A stretch of 64,000 nt of DNA from Epiperipatus broadwayi (GCA_028023455.1 JAQFVV010000064.1:1397825-1461824), one strand, 5' to 3'. Counted from the stretch's first letter, positions 1-13,837 are shown. A program made the numbers and translations. Notes: generated by a model from the letters alone, not told the origin.

Positions 1-2540
1 ATTCATGGGATATCTGGTGTTGATAAGCGTTATACACTGGGAGTAGTATCTATTACTTGAAGTAGTTTAATGAATTACTAAAATGTAACCAGTTGGTTTA
101 TATAGCTGATTAGAAATAATTAGATAACTTGGCAGCATGTTCCTCAGATTTAGTAATTAATGGGGAAAATAATATTTAATTTTTTATTCCCAGTATGATA
201 GTATAAAAATTCTCAAACTTTAAATTTGTTAAATAATATGATTTTAATATGGGAATGTTTTAATGAGTTACACGAGTCTAGAAGGAGAGACATTTATAAA
301 ATAATGTAAACAAGTTGTTTTTCTCTCTCTTCATTTCTTATATAATTAGTAATTTTAATTTAAACTATAAAAATGTACTAAGTGAAAATAATTTTCTTTT
401 TTTTGTAAATCATTTAATAGATATTAATTTTAACTTTAAAAGAGAGGTAAAGAATTATGTTTAATAGTATTTTAAAAAGAAAGGGGGGAAAATAAGTTTT
501 TAATACTTTTGGTAATTTTTAATTTATCACCCAGTGAATGACTTGTGCATATCAATATTTAAATTTTTTAACATGGATAAACCTGTAAAATATGTCTTAT
601 ATATATATTGAACTGTATTAAAATATATATAGTTCATGAGTATTTAGGCATTGGTAATATTGAAAGGCTAAAAAAGAATAAAAGTTAAAGATTGTTCAAA
701 AGACACAATTTGGCTTTTTTTTTAGTTAGTAGAATTTATTTTTTGATATGTGCAATGAAAGTTATTTATATTGATAATATCTGTTTAATTTAATTAAAGT
801 TAAAATAAAAAAGAATGTAAGTGCATACAGATTATTTATCCAAATAAATAAAAGAAAGACATTATGCTAATTAAATATGGTGGAAATATTTTATAAAAAA
901 AGAGACTTTGTAACTAAAAAATAATAATAATTGTACGAGGTTACAAAACTTGTCTTATGATAAAACAAAATATAAGGATATATGCACAGAAATCTGAAAA
1001 CTAGTTGAGACTATAAAAAGAAGAAAATAATTTCAAGCAAGGTCTTGTCTGTTTTTTTTCTGGCTAGTTCTGAATTGTGAAGTATCCAGGACCACTCTAT
1101 GCTGAACTAACTCGTCATGCAGAGGGGAAATCGGAGCATTTGCAGACACCTTTTGTCATGAAGATCATTCCAAAAAACCTTCAAGCTCAGACTTAAAGCA
1201 GATCAGGAACATAAAGGATGTTGACACTGATTAAAATCAATGGCCATGAGCTCTTCAAACCAAGAAATACATGTATATTACAATCTACATAAATTCATGA
1301 AACTTATCAGTAAGTTAATACTAATCATATCCAAAATTATGTCACATTAAATGTTTGCAAACTAAATTTAACTATAAACTTTAACTGTGAATTCCAAATA
1401 TCCATAAAGATACATTTTAATCATGGATTGCTTCCTTCCTTCAAGAAATTTTAAAAAAATATGAAACTGTTTTTATTATTTAACATTATTATCTGGATGA
1501 GAGTTTGTATGTGCTTTCCAATTTATTAGTAATTTACAATTTATTGTTTAAATATTTTAATTTGTCATAATAAAATATTTATCTTTAATGTCAACTTTTC
1601 ATTATATGTTACTAATTTTTGGTTATTTAGATTTTATTATTAAAAAGACTATTAATTTTAGAGAATTGTATAAATTAGCTTTGCCAACATGCTTGTTTAA
1701 TAAAGCATGGGGAAATTTCTTTTAAAAAAATATTAAATTTAGTTATTTACCTCGAATCTGCTCGATAAACATTAGTGTGTTATGCACTCTGGTGCCCTCA
1801 TAAATAAATAAAAAACTAACTCCATCAGCAATTCAAATCATAATAAATATTAGGTTGAGTTAATCAGGAAATATAATTATCTTCTTGAAATATCTGAACT
1901 CATACATGAGTGGAATATTTTCTTTTAATAGTTTGATTAACTTGCACTCTATAGTGCATAATAGGAGGCCTAAATCCCATCATGAATATTACAATATATA
2001 ATCATTAAAAACCAGTCAACACATAGACAATCCCAATATCAATAACAATCAATAATTTCTAGAAATGGAAGCAAGATCTCTTTCCATTTACTGTCAATAA
2101 CATTATCCCATTATTCTTTGTAAGAAAGCTAGTTGTATGCAATGATGTTTTCATTTGCAATCTCAGAACTTATAAAGATAGTCAGTTAATAAAATAATAT
2201 TAATAAAGGCTCAAATTTAATTGTTGGTCAATTTTCTTTCTTACATATGGCTTGAAAGTACTGTATTTGTTAAGATTTTATAATTGACTTGTTACTTATT
2301 TATAAGTGTACTAAAATGAGTTTGAAATGTCTTTACCTTATGTTCATAATTTCTTAACTGTGTTGAATGAGATTTTGTTTACAACTGCTATGGATTTAAA
2401 GTTCACTTTTTTTAATATAAATTGTTGGATTGCCCTTTTCTGATATCACAAATATGGTTGGTTTCTAAAAAATAAATGAAAAATAATGATAGTGACAGCA
2501 CTCAGAAAAAGAAATCATTTCTGCTTTTTCTATAAAGTTT
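1..2540. other. AT-rich spacer, no gene recognised
   Basis: No credible coding exon on either strand. The stretch is low-complexity AT-rich DNA; 1060-1250 is slightly richer in GC but matches nothing I recognise. The only interpretable piece is the Penelope end remnant at 550-612, listed separately. Confidence 0.6.
550..612 (+). repeat. Remnant of the PLE-A 3' terminus
   Basis: Seen: the sequence from 'atcaatattt' through 'aacatggataaacctg' to 'aaaatatgtctt' and a short TA run follows, with scattered substitutions, the terminus of the Penelope copies at 17321-17385 (and its reverse at 14935-15000), where the equivalent blocks are 'aacacggatgaacccg' and 'aaaatatgtatt'. It is a short, old, isolated end fragment. 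No coding part is next to it. Confidence 0.6.
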
Positions 2541-2551
2541 AAAAATAGTGT

Positions 2552-2646
2552 GTGGTGGTCAAGAGGTCAGCGCAATTGCCTTGCACTTGCAGGCAGTTGC
2601 CCGGGTTGCGGGTTCGCGTCCCGGCAGATGCTATGACACTTTAAAA
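2552..2646 (+). mobile_element. tRNA-like SINE, copy 1
   Basis: A 95-bp body contains a pol III A box (GGTCAAGAGG, near 2556-2566), an anticodon-arm-like segment and a B box (GGTTCGCGTCC), then CTATGACAC and an A run. It is bounded by an 11-bp direct repeat (AAAAATAGTGT at 2541-2551 and 2647-2657), the TSD expected of LINE-mediated insertion. It is short at its 5' end: the GTCAAGC start of copies 2 and 3 is missing. It shares its body with the copies at 8759-8858 and 23181-23276. The long segment between anticodon arm and B box suggests a class II (Leu/Ser-type) tRNA ancestor; that is inference. Confidence 0.85.
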
Positions 2647-2657
2647 AAAAATAGTGT

Positions 2658-3099
2658 CATTATTAACATTACATATTTGACTTATTGTTATTGATTCTGA
2701 AAAGGATTAAAATGACTAGAACTGTCTTTACATTATGTTATTTATTTATTTATTGATGTATTTACAGATCCAGTGTTTATCCATATTAATATTATTTGGC
2801 TATTTTTCAGTCTTTATAAGTTTTAAAATCACATATGTAAACAGTTACTTTCTACTTGCCAGCTTTTTAACAAAAAAGGGCAATACAATGTTATTGTCAT
2901 TACATGGCAAATGAAGTCTTTTTCATCTCTCTCTCTTTCACACACACAACTGTACTGAATATACAAGGCTCGAGATTAAACATCAATGCAACATTTTGTA
3001 TATATAATTGAAATATCTCTAGCCATTGCTATGGTTAGAGGGCATTTCAATTATAGATAATAAATATTCCATTAAGATATTATTTTGAATATTACTTTT

Positions 3100-3133
<34 letters not shown>

Positions 3134-5340
3134 CACAATCATTTTTACCAAACATTATTTAATAGATAATCAATGTTGAATTAGATTTTTATATAAGGAT
3201 AACATTAAATTGTAATAAACATTAATAGTCTGAAGAATAGCATCATTATGTAATTCAAACTCAGGACTGAACCATTTTTATATAATCGATATGTAAGAAA
3301 AATATTGCGTAAAAGTATGGAATTTAAAACAAAATTTATTAAACCATTAATAAGTACAGTGAATATATTAAGTTACAGGTTTATTTCTTAGTGACTTTGT
3401 GTAAAATTTTCCAAATGCAAAGTCAAGTTTGAGTTTATGTTTTGTAAATAAGATAGTCTATATGTTTTTTTAAAAATGTAATTGCATTAATAATATTGGA
3501 CAATTAGTACATTCAATTTGTGTCTAAGACATTTTCTGATAGCTGTTTAAGAAAAGACCCGGATTAATAGCTATGAAGGTACAAGCGCATTTAAAAATTA
3601 CATATGGATTTTTCAATTAATGTTCACTTTATTACGTTATTATTTTTCAATACTGAGTTAATGTTTCCTAAAATTGTCACTATAATAAAAATTTTCAGAA
3701 AATTATTAAGATGTAAGCAATATTTAGTAGCATCCTTAATTTTTTTTAAATAAGATACTTTTGAATATTTTTGATGATTTAAAAGAGTATTTTATAAAAC
3801 TATTGAAGAATTACTTTTTAAAATTTAGTTGCAGAATTTTATTATTTTTGAAAGCTTTTACGAAAACAATATTTTATTTTATTAATAAAGAACTAAATAG
3901 TTTATTGTTAGGACATGTGAGTTTTTTATTCTCGGTTGAGGATTAAACTAGACACTTTTTTTCTAATTATAGAGACTTAGAATTTTTACTTTTATGCATC
4001 TGGTCAACAATTAATCCAGCCTATCATTCAGTATTGGGATGTAATGAGTATTCAATTTTTAAATTGGTTCATGATATTAATAGAACACAATCTTCTCAAC
4101 TAATGGAAATAATAATGCTATAAATTAAATGTACTATATTACTATAACTTGAATATAACTTATTAGTCAATATTTCTTTAAAAATGAATAAAAAATAAAA
4201 CAAGTAAATATAAAACCATTACTTATTATTACTTGAGTATAATTTTTTTTTCTAGAGGTATATCACAGAAATTCAAATGTTATAGTGAAATAAAAGTTAT
4301 GCCAGCTTTATTTTTATCACAGAAACGACAAAAAAAAAAAAAAAAAGAGAAATGTTTAAAAATTTTGTTCATTTTATTAATAAGTATCTATATTGCTTCA
4401 AACATTTTAATTAAGTAAAATAAATGTAATTAATCCATTACCTGTTTATTTATTTGAAAGTTATTATTACTAAATGCTAAAAAAATAATAAAAGCTAATG
4501 TAAAAATGATTGCTTCATAAAAATTCTCCATTCACATTTTGAAGATAATGGTTAGTATAAACATCCAAATCTTCTATTATATATTTTGTATAAAGGTGAG
4601 GATAAATAATAAGAAAACTGGCAAACATTTTTTAAGAATTCAACTTTTTAATAAATATAAAATTAATTCTGAAAATACATTTCAAAATTGTATTAGTTTT
4701 GTAAGTTTATCTTTTTTTTTTCATGCAAATCATAGATTTCAGCTATTATGCAGAATTGTAAATAAATACATATTCAACAACTTTTTGATAAATTAAACTG
4801 TTTTATAAAAGAATGTGTTATAGTCGTGATACCATTTGATCATGTTATATTATATCAAGTTGCTAACCTATCCTGCTTGAACATTAAAAATTTGACCATA
4901 TTTTATACATTGTTTTTGAAAATTAATATTTAATATAGTAATGTGTAATATTCATTACTTTTGGTAGATACTATAGAGAAAAGGCTGCAGAAAGGGATCT
5001 GATGTTAACTGAAAGGAGACCCTTTGATTCCTCTTGGATAGACTTAAAGGAACTGAGCAGGGCAAATTCGTAATGTCCACTCCATATGTTCTTGTTGTTG
5101 CAGCTGTTATGACTATGTGATTATTCCTATAGTATACAAACATGGATGGGTTGCTCACTAGCACACATTAGCTAACATGGTGAGTTTATTGGCTTTTTAT
5201 CTCTGAGTTTAAGATCAAGAAACACCATGATCTTTTCTTTTCATATGTCTTATAAGGCAGAATGGATGTGTATGTGAATGACTTTTTTTTCTAATAGATA
5301 TATACAATCATGACAGACAAAAATAAATGATGACCCTTAT
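2658..5340. other. AT-rich spacer with a (CA)n(TA)n microsatellite
   Basis: No gene recognised. A compound microsatellite lies at 3101-3133 (CA then TA). Short open frames here start at TTG or have low-complexity Lys/Asn/Ile/Phe composition, so I treat them as chance. The stretch 4955-5165 is somewhat more complex and could be upstream flank of the RTE element that follows, but no match is recognised. Confidence 0.55.
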
Positions 5341-5344
5341 TTCC

Positions 5345-8213
5345 AAGAGTCTATAAAGTGACCGGCAAAAGCAGTGGTTGATGGCCGAACATGGAGGGCA
5401 CTAAGAATCCCCAGATTGCAGACCCAGGCGACCACTTGATGATGACTTTTTATTTAAGTACTTGCAATTGCAAATCATTTTCAAGTGAAAGAAGATTGAA
5501 AGAATTGGAAGAAGAATGGTCTCACATTAAACAGGACATTATTGGACTTTGTGAGGTTAGAAAAAAAAATGAAGAGACAATTGATTTAAAAAGTGAACTA
5601 CAAAGGCACAAATATTGGAAGTAAAAGTGGAGTAGGATTCATTATAAATAAAAAATGGAAGAACAACATTGTGGAGATTGATGGTGTATTGGACAGTGGC
5701 AAGATTAGTTATGCAATTTAATAGCAGATACCAAATGCAGATAATTTAGTTTTCTGCCTAACAAGATTTCATAATGATGAAGTAGTAGATGATTTGTATA
5801 TTGATGTACAAAAGGCTTTTGATCAGAGTAAGCAACATCTTAAAATTGTTATGAGAGACTTTAATGCTACAATTGGTAAATAAATGAAAGATGAAAGTGT
5901 TGTAAGTGAATTTAGTTATCGTAATAGAAATGAGAGAGGATATAGACTTGTGGAGTTTGCAGAAAAAGAAAAACTTTATATTATGAATTCTTTTTTTGAG
6001 AAAAATGTTAAAAGGAAGACATGGAAGCATCCAAATGAAGGTACAGCAGAATTGGATTATATTTTGGCTAACAGAAAATACATATTTCAAGATTGTAATG
6101 TTTTAATAAATTCAACACAAGAAGTGATTATCAATTAGTAAGATGTAAGATATGTGTTAATGCAAATCTAGAGAGACAAAAATTATTAAGAAAAACAATA
6201 TTTACAGTTGGTATTTCTAATCTTCAAAAACATGCTAATAAAATTTAAATTAGAACTTTTAAATTGTTTTCAAGTATTAGCAGAGTTTGAACATGATTCA
6301 GATTTGAATGAAATTAATAGAAAAATAATTGATACACTTTTAACAACTGCAACAAAGATAGATGGTAGAAAAAAGCAGCAATTGACCAATAAAATTTCTA
6401 CTGAGACTAGAATTTATGAAGAAAAGAATGAATATGAAGATATATAAAAATGATGCATTAAGAAGGATTGAATATCTCAAAATTTTGTAAAATGACATGA
6501 AAAAGAGTTAATAATGATATAAGAAAGTATAATTGTGAATAGTAAGGAAATCTGTAGAAGCAAATAAAAGTCTTAAGAGTGTAAAACAACATTTTGATAT
6601 TGTTAGGAAACTTATATCTGCAAAAAAAAAGAAATGGAACTATTACTAAAAAGAGAGATGACATTATGAAATGGATAGAAGAGTTTTATCAAGAATTATA
6701 TGGTAATAAAGAACAAGTACCTCCTATATTTAGTATATCTTTTGAATTGTGAGAATTTTAAATGAAAAAGTGAGACATGCAATTAAATTTATGAAGAAGG
6801 AAAAATCTCCAGATAATGATGGAATTATAATCGATATAAAAAAAAGCATGTGAAGAAATATAATTTTTTTGGCAAAGTTATATATCAAATGTCTAAATGA
6901 TAAAGATGTACCAGATGATTGAAAGAATGCAGTATTAATATTTAAAAAAGGTGAAGATATTAGAAATTACAGACTTATCAGTCTTTTAGCAGTTTTATAG
7001 AAAATTTTTACAAAGATAATTACAACTCATCTTTAGAGAACATTGGATTTCCACCAACCACAAGAGTAAAGTGGATTTAAAAGTGGTTTTAATGCAGTAG
7101 ATCATATCCAAGTATTGTTGAGAAAAGATATAGAAATGACCAATGAAAAAGAGTTGCATTATGTTTTAGATTTGCAGATTATAAAAAGGCATTTGATTCT
7201 ATAAGCATTTCTTCAGTGATTAAAACATTGGATCATCAAGGTATAGATCCAGGATATTGTCATATTCTGAAGAATATTTATAAAAATGCAACAGTAACAA
7301 TGAGATTACATAATACTAGGAAGGTTAACACTGAGAAGGATATAAGACAGAGTGACTCCACATCTCCAAAACATTTTACAGCAGTGCTGCAGTAAGTATT
7401 TTGTAGGTTAAAATGAGAAGGTAAATGAGTAAAAATAAATGGAGATTATTTAAGTCATTTAGATTTTTCAGATGATGTAATTGTTTTTGCAAATAATGCT
7501 TCAGATCTACAGGAAATGTTGCAGGAATTATCAGATGAAAGTAAAAAAGTAGGAGTAAAGGTAAATGTTAAAAAGACTGAACTAATAAGTGGATTTTTCA
7601 AAAGATCAAAATAAAGATTGATTATGATGAGTTAGAACAAGTTCATAACTACAAATATCTTGGGCAGATTATTACTACAGATGGAAACATAATGCAAGGA
7701 ATTAATCATAGAATTAAACTTGATTGGAGAGATTTTGGTAGAAATAATTCAATATTAAAAAGGAAATATGTCTATGTGTTTGAAAAGGAAAGTTTTTAAT
7801 AAAGATGTTGTGGATGTGAGACTTGGACATGTAACAGAAGAGCAATACAGAGACTTCAGGCCACTCAAAGAAGTATGGAGAGATGCATGTTAGAAGTAAC
7901 AAGAAGAGATTAAAAATATAATACATGGTTAATAGAACAAGCAGGTGTTACTGACATCACTGAAAGAATTAAAAGATTGAAGTGGAGTTAGGCTCATCCT
8001 ACTGCTGGAAGAGATGATAGTATATGGTTCATTGAAATCAAATTGGATTCCAAAAGATTGTAAAAGTCCCAGAAAGAGACCACACGTGAAATGGATGGAT
8101 GAAATAAGAAAGTGTGTAGAGGTGATGTGGAGAAGAGACGCTAGATGAGATGGATTGAACTTGGAGAGACCACCCTGCAATGGATTGATAATGCTTGATG
8201 ATGATGATGATAG
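5345..8213 (+). mobile_element. RTE-clade LINE, near full length, decayed
   Basis: A non-LTR retrotransposon of the RTE clade. It runs from an upstream segment (5345-5430) through an APE-type endonuclease domain and a reverse transcriptase to a 3' end with the (TGA)n-type tail common in RTE elements (8192-8212). Its 3' half is collinear with the intact-ORF copy at 59305-61370, which it resembles closely at DNA level but with many stops and frameshifts. Among the window's RTE pieces only this one spans endonuclease, RT and the 3' tail. Flanking TSDs were not identified. Confidence 0.9.
5430..8195 (+). pseudogene. RTE ORF relic: AP endonuclease + reverse transcriptase
   Basis: Fragments of one protein appear in shifting frames. 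Endonuclease signatures: ERRLKELEEEW and DIIGLCEVRKK (5490-5560), VGFIINKKWKN (about 5630), DFNATIGK (5860-5880), NRNERGYRLVEFA (5925-5960) and HPNEGTAELDYILANR (6030-6075). RT blocks match the copy at 59305-61353: QGIDPGYCHILKNIYKNAT (7238-7288) and the FADD box, here FSDD (7467-7478). The C-terminal part is also recognisable (about 7700-8190). Numerous in-frame stops and frameshifts mean it cannot supply enzyme. Confidence 0.88.
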
Positions 8214-8758
8214 AGAAAGGTGGGAATTTTATATAGCTTAAGACTTAGTTTAATTTCTTTATAAAATATATGATCAATATTAAACCCTAATTACATTTTT
8301 GTTTTGATTGGCTAATATAAGAATAATATGCCATTAAATACTGCCATTATATTTTATTTGTTTCATTTGTTATTGAAAGTAAACTTTTTAATATGGAATT
8401 TTTAATTTTTTTGTATTTAAAACTTACTGTATAAGAAGTTTGAACTTAGAATCAACTTAAGGAATAATTTAACCTTATAAAAAGTGGTGAAGATTTAAAA
8501 CTCTATGTGTGTTTTTTTTTGTAAATCTCGACTGTTACAAGAATCTCCCAATGTAGTGAAAATAAATATTTAGGGATGAATCACATTTTTTATTACTTTT
8601 GGAAATTACTATATTAATAATTGGTAATTTCATGTAAAAATGTATTACACATATTAAATTCTCGACCATATTGCTTTTCATTTTTAAGTAGTCTAATATT
8701 CAAAAATGCAGCTGTATATTTTCTATTTCATGTTTCAAATTAATGGAAATAGATTTTT

Positions 8759-8858
8759 TTCTCATGTGTCATAGCATCAGCCGGGAAGCAAATCCGCTAT
8801 CCCGCGTCAACTGCTTGTAAAGCAGTCATCGCTGACCTCTCGACCACCAATGCTTGAC
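8759..8858 (-). mobile_element. tRNA-like SINE, copy 2
   Basis: On the minus strand it starts GTCAAGC, then an A box TGGTCGAGAGG, a CTGC-TTTACAA-GCAG anticodon-arm-like hairpin (loop reads TAC at the anticodon position), a degraded B box (GGATTTGCTTCC), CTATGACACATGAG and an A run. A 15-bp direct repeat, TGGAAATAGATTTTT, lies at 8744-8758 and 8859-8873, so both boundaries are exact. Confidence 0.9.
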
Positions 8859-9196
8859 TGGAAATAGATTTTTAAGAGAGAATTTCAAGTTTTTTGAATT
8901 TTATATATATTGAGTTGAAAATCAGTATGTATTACTTATATTCACTGAGCTTTCAGATTTTAAACTGACTTTCACAATTCAATTTTTTCATTAATGAAAG
9001 CAAATTGTAGTCTTTGTGTGCATTTTATAACAATTTATGCATTTTGTATTAGTTGTCGATTATCTGTAATTGAAAGCTATCAAATTCTAATTATAGTTTT
9101 TGCATTTGTAAGAAAATTACATTATAATAATTATAGTAATAATAACAAGTCAGATGTCACATGACTTATATGTAGCTTGCATTTACCATTCTAAAC

Positions 9197-9790
9197 CAGT
9201 AGTGCAGCAATCTTTTTACACTTATGACTGTTCATCAGATGAAAATTTAACGCGACCCATTCTTTGTTTTTACCATGCCTAAATTATAAGCACGAATTTG
9301 TCAAAATATTCATAATAAAACAATAGTAATTTTAATTTATATACTAATTTATGATTCTAGATATTTTAGAATTAAGCGTCCATTGCGGTGGACTAGTAGC
9401 AGAAGACAGACAAATGACAAAATTTCCCAAAGCTCTCTCCGATTTTTAAATCTCGCGGGTCAAAAAAATCAAAAAATTGGATTAATCATGTCAGTGTCTT
9501 GGTTGACATGACAACGTTGTCATCTTATCATCGATGATATTTGCCGGAAGAAAAATCGGTAAGTATAAAACGTCATCGATTGAGTAATCCTTAAGTACCA
9601 AAAAAAAGATAATGATATAAGCAAAAACAATTTATTTTCCTGTGAGTTTTATCTATTTTTAAAAAAAAATCATTAAAAAGAAAAGACTTATCATTATCCA
9701 AAACTTAAGAGAATTTCTTAAAAATTTTCGCGACTCCCAACAACTTTTCTGCGATGCTTTGAGGGTCGCCAATCTACAGGTCATGCATCG
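9197..9790. mobile_element. Possible non-autonomous hAT-like element
   Basis: The left end 'CAGTAGTGCAGCAATC' with a following 'GCGACCC' block, and a right part with 'GCGACTCCC' and 'GGGTCGCC', recall the termini of hAT elements that carry CAGTAGTT...GCGACC motifs. The inner part 9380-9560 is related, in inverted orientation, to 14075-14220. The two ends are not a clean inverted repeat, and the possible 8-bp TSD (TTCTAAAC and ATCTAAAT) has diverged, so assignment is tentative. No transposase is visible. Confidence 0.35.
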
Positions 9791-9799
9791 CCCATCTAA

Positions 9800-11585
9800 A
9801 TTATGACAATACAAGATTACTACAGTCTCATAATATCATAAATTACAATTCAAAATTGGTTATTATAAATAAGATCTTACATTTTAATTAAGCAATCTGT
9901 TAATAGACAGCATTTAAACACTTAATTATAATGATACTATTAAAAATACAAAATAAGTTTTTAGTCTCCCTGGATACTTATAGCAAATATTAGAGAATTT
10001 GTAGTTTTTTATCAGCTTTTCTACGTAATACAAACTGAATAAATTGGTCAGGTTTAGAAATAGCTATATTTTTCATTTTAAATTATTGAAAATATAAAGT
10101 TTTTGTAAATAATTAATAGAAAAAGAATATTTTTACCTTCTTTATAAAAAACACCGGTTAAAATAGCCAAGCAGCTGATGCTTAAGACTTTCATTTTTCA
10201 AAGAGGGAAAACCTGCAAACAAAGAAATATAATGTATAGATAACTATTAAAGTTATATATATGTGGGTGTGGCTCACATGTATGTATAATAAGCTATAAC
10301 AATAAACATATATAATGACAGAATATTAAAAGACTGCTGAATATATATATATTGTAAATTTTGTATATTATTTTTTATCATTGAATTTTTATGAATAAAA
10401 ATTTGCAATTGTTTGTGTAAACATCCTGAAATGTTTCACGGTTACCACACACATTAATAATCATTAAATTAGGTACTGCAAAAATAGAAAATTGCTGTTG
10501 CAAATAACATTACATATTAAAAATATAATAACTATTCAGTATGCTCTAATAGGGAACTAAAGTGTAATTATAATTTTTATTATAGGCAATATTTTTTTCT
10601 TGTAATATATCTATTTAATAGATTGTAAACTTATATGAGATATTTGTCAGGGTAGAATAACTTTTAAGTCTTGATTAGTATATTATATATGCTAAATAAA
10701 TATTAATAACTACATAATTCTAAATATGATTCTGCAAGAATATGATTTTGGCTAATTTAATTATGTTTTTAATTAGTGTTATAAAAGTATATAAGTGATG
10801 ATTTGATTTTTATCTTTAATATGAAGTATATAGATAATGCTTTCATTTGTACTCCTTATAATGTATTAAGTATAGAGTATGAAAATCATAAATGTATTCA
10901 ATATAAGGATTTATAATTCATCTACAGTGACTGAATTACAGACAAACAGAAACTATAAAGTATAATATAATGTCTGTAACATAAAATCTAATAATAATAA
11001 AAATAGCAAAAAATCTCTACTGAGTTGGCAAATGTAAACATTATTTCATCTTTCAGATTGACATAGAATTTCTTTCTGATAGCTAGATTTTTAGACTACT
11101 CAGTTATTCAAATAATGTTTCATTACATAAGTATTTAACTACATGCAACTGGATAATGAAACAAAGATGAAAATCTACAAAATTATTTATCACTTGTCAG
11201 TTATAATGATGTCTGATGAGAAACTCATCTTTTTTACTATTTCTCTATAAAAATTTGTTGGAAAAACTAAATGTTATATATTTGTCTAATGACTCAATTT
11301 ATATATTTAGAATATTATTAGTGCTCAAAAATACTCATTTTTAAGAAACACTGCAAGATTTTTTATAAATTCATTATTATTTCAATATTTATGATTGGTT
11401 TTATCTATCAGTTTATTCACTAATAAATATTAAATTGTCAGCCAGTTAAAATTTTAAAATATACAAAATGCCATGATAATATAATAACCCCATATTTATA
11501 AATTATGCTTTAAAATCCATCACTTAACAACGCACCTGCAGTATAGTGATATGAATTAGTTTTATGGCACATAACATATTCATTA
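9800..11585. other. AT-rich spacer, nothing recognised
   Basis: No open frame of interest, no repeat that I could match elsewhere in the window, and no RNA gene. Confidence 0.55.
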
Positions 11586-11587
11586 CT

Positions 11588-12175
11588 TTCAACCATTATC
11601 AATCGATAGCTTCTTTTCTTTGCACCATGATAACAATCTCTTTATCTGATTCATCCATCTTATCTGCATCTTTTGACTAAATTTTTTCTAATTTTTTGAG
11701 GTTCATATAATATCATCTCCTTTTACAATATATCCCATTTATTTCCATTTCATGTTTTTTTTTTTAATGATGTCTGTATTACCTATTTTTCATATCCATG
11801 AATATTATCTTTCATTCTCTCTTATTAATCCCAATATATATTTCTTTATATTTTTCTGTGTGATTCAAAGTTTCTGTATTACTTTTCTATTAAATGTTCA
11901 ACTTTCAAATCAATAAGCAAACTCTAATAGAATACATTTATTTAAAAAGTCTTTCTTTGCACGCACAAAGACATTATTTTCTTCTAAAATTATATTATTT
12001 CTGCTAAAAGCATTCCATCCAAATTTATATCTGTGACCAATTTCATCAACTATATTTTCTTCTGCAATAATAAGCTTATCAAGATATTTATAATTATCAA
12101 TCGTTTCTAATTTATAACTAGTTGTTTTTATTTTGTACTTTTTTTAAAAAAAGTCATTGATCATTACTTTAGTTT
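11588..12175 (-). pseudogene. Divergent RTE LINE fragment (RT C-terminal part)
   Basis: On the minus strand the conceptual protein contains EYKYLDKLIIAEENIVDEIG and HRYKFGWNAFSRNNIILEEN, collinear with SYKYLGQIINTDGNIIEEIN and HRIKLGWSAFGRNNLILKGN of the intact RTE at 59305-61353. The 3' end still reads the ATTGATAATGGTTG motif shared by all RTE copies. The level of divergence indicates a different, older RTE subfamily. Multiple stops; 5'-truncated. Confidence 0.75.
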
Positions 12176-12765
12176 GATTAGCATTTATCCTCTCTTTATT
12201 TGTTTACATCAGATAGCTTATTTGGAATTCTCAGCTTTGTTAGATTATTTTAAAAAAAGAATCATATCATAATTAATCTTAATTTTTTCTTCATTGTTTT
12301 TCTGTAGAAAAATACTGGTGAAGTCTTTGATCTGTAGCAGAATATCTAAATCATGGTTTTCCTTTGCCCATATATACAAGGCCGCCACATGTAGTATGCA
12401 GATTGTGAGCATAAAGGTGTTTCACCATAGGTATGTATATGAAAATGTTTACTTTTATAAATCACTCCACTGTTAGAAGTACATTCTGAGTGTAAATATT
12501 TTTTATTTAAACATAGAATATATCTTTATTGTGACAATAGCTGAGTCTTGAATTTTGAAACTCAAGCTCGAAATCTATTACATATATATTCTTTTGGAAA
12601 TCGAACTCAATGACATTTTGTCATGATAATTAATAAAACTTATTTCTAAATGTTTAGATCTCCAAATCATTTTATTGTTAAAAACACATTTTTTAAAAAA
12701 TTTAAATATAAATGGAATATTTCTTTACTTAGACATGTTATAACAATTGCTCAGGTCTTGAAATG

Positions 12766-12768
<3 letters not shown>

Positions 12769-12798
<30 letters not shown>
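12769..12798. repeat. (TA)n microsatellite
   Basis: About 15 TA dinucleotides directly visible. Confidence 0.95.
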
Positions 12799-12800
<2 letters not shown>

Positions 12801-12903
12801 AGAATAGTGCCAGTATGTCCAACCCCATATTGCAGGATTCTGGACTCAATTTCACTGGTATTTTGTACAATAATTTTGCTAAACCAATAATAACTTTTTT
12901 TAT

Positions 12904-13460
12904 TCATCATCATCATCATCAACCATTATCAATCTACTGCAGGATGAAGGTCTCTCCAAGTTAATCCATCTTCTCTGATCTTTAACTTTTCTTCTCCACA
13001 TCACCCCTGCACACTTTCTTATTTCATCCATCCATCTCACATGTGGTCTCTTTCTGGGTCTTTTACAATCTCCTGGAATCCAATTTGAGATTTCAATTGT
13101 CCATCTATTATCATCTCTTCTAGCAATATGTCCAGTCCAACTCCACTTCAATTTTTTCAATGAGATCAGTAACACCTGTTTGTCTCTTACCCTTATATTG
13201 CGTTTTCGATCTCTTCTTGTTACTCCCAACATGCATCTCTCCGTACTTCTTTGAGTGGTCTGGAGGCTCGGTATTGCTCTTCTATTAAGTGTTCAAGTCT
13301 CAGATCCATAAGTAAGAACTGGTAAAACACATTTGTTAAAAACCTTCCTCTTCAAACACATAGGCATATTTCCTTTTAGTATCAAGTTATTTCTACCAAA
13401 ACCACTCCAACCAAGTTTAATTCTATGATTAATTTCATCCATTATGTTATTATTTTTTAA
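12904..13460 (-). mobile_element. RTE LINE, 5'-truncated copy
   Basis: Reads on the minus strand from INHRIKLGWSGFGRNNLILK through LKWSWTGHIARRDDNRWTIE to RWMDEIRKCAGVMWRR and ends in the family's 3' signature followed by a (TGA)n tail (12904-12916). Frameshifts split the frame. Similarity to the 59305-61370 copy is high, so it is fairly recent. Flanking TSDs were not resolved. Confidence 0.88.
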
Positions 13461-13837
13461 TGCCCTATTGTAACTCCTCAATTGGAAAAGGGTAAAGTAT
13501 ATACAAAATACTTCATTTATTCTATTGGAAGAAATCAATTGTTTGATGTGGGTTTTTTTTATTCATTATAATCTATCATTAAACAAAAGAAAATCTAAGG
13601 CATGGCATAATGGTTTATAAATTTTTACTGAATAAATGGTGTACGTGAGAAAATTTCTTTCTTTAAATAAGTATAACATAAATCCTTAAATTCCCTAGGT
13701 ACCTGACTATATATAGCATGTCTAAATTTTAAAACTGAAATAACAAGCATACAAAAAAATTCTGTTATTGAACAAATATTTGAGATTGAGAAATTAGCAC
13801 TGCTCTGATGTATTTGTCCAGTGGTAATTATTATAAC

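Noticed and set aside
2552-2646. Functional tRNA gene
   Set aside because: The acceptor stem does not close, an A-run tail and TSD are present, and there are sister copies with the same flanking structure. It is a SINE.
3761-4796. Several short open frames of Phe/Ile/Lys/Asn-rich composition
   Set aside because: Expected by chance in DNA of this AT content; no homology, and some start at TTG.
11209-11232. CTGATGA directly followed by GAAAC
   Set aside because: There is no room for stem II between the two core parts, so it cannot fold as a hammerhead.
12725-12964. Frames rich in YIYIYI and HHHH on both strands
   Set aside because: They are translations of TA and CAT microsatellites at LINE ends.
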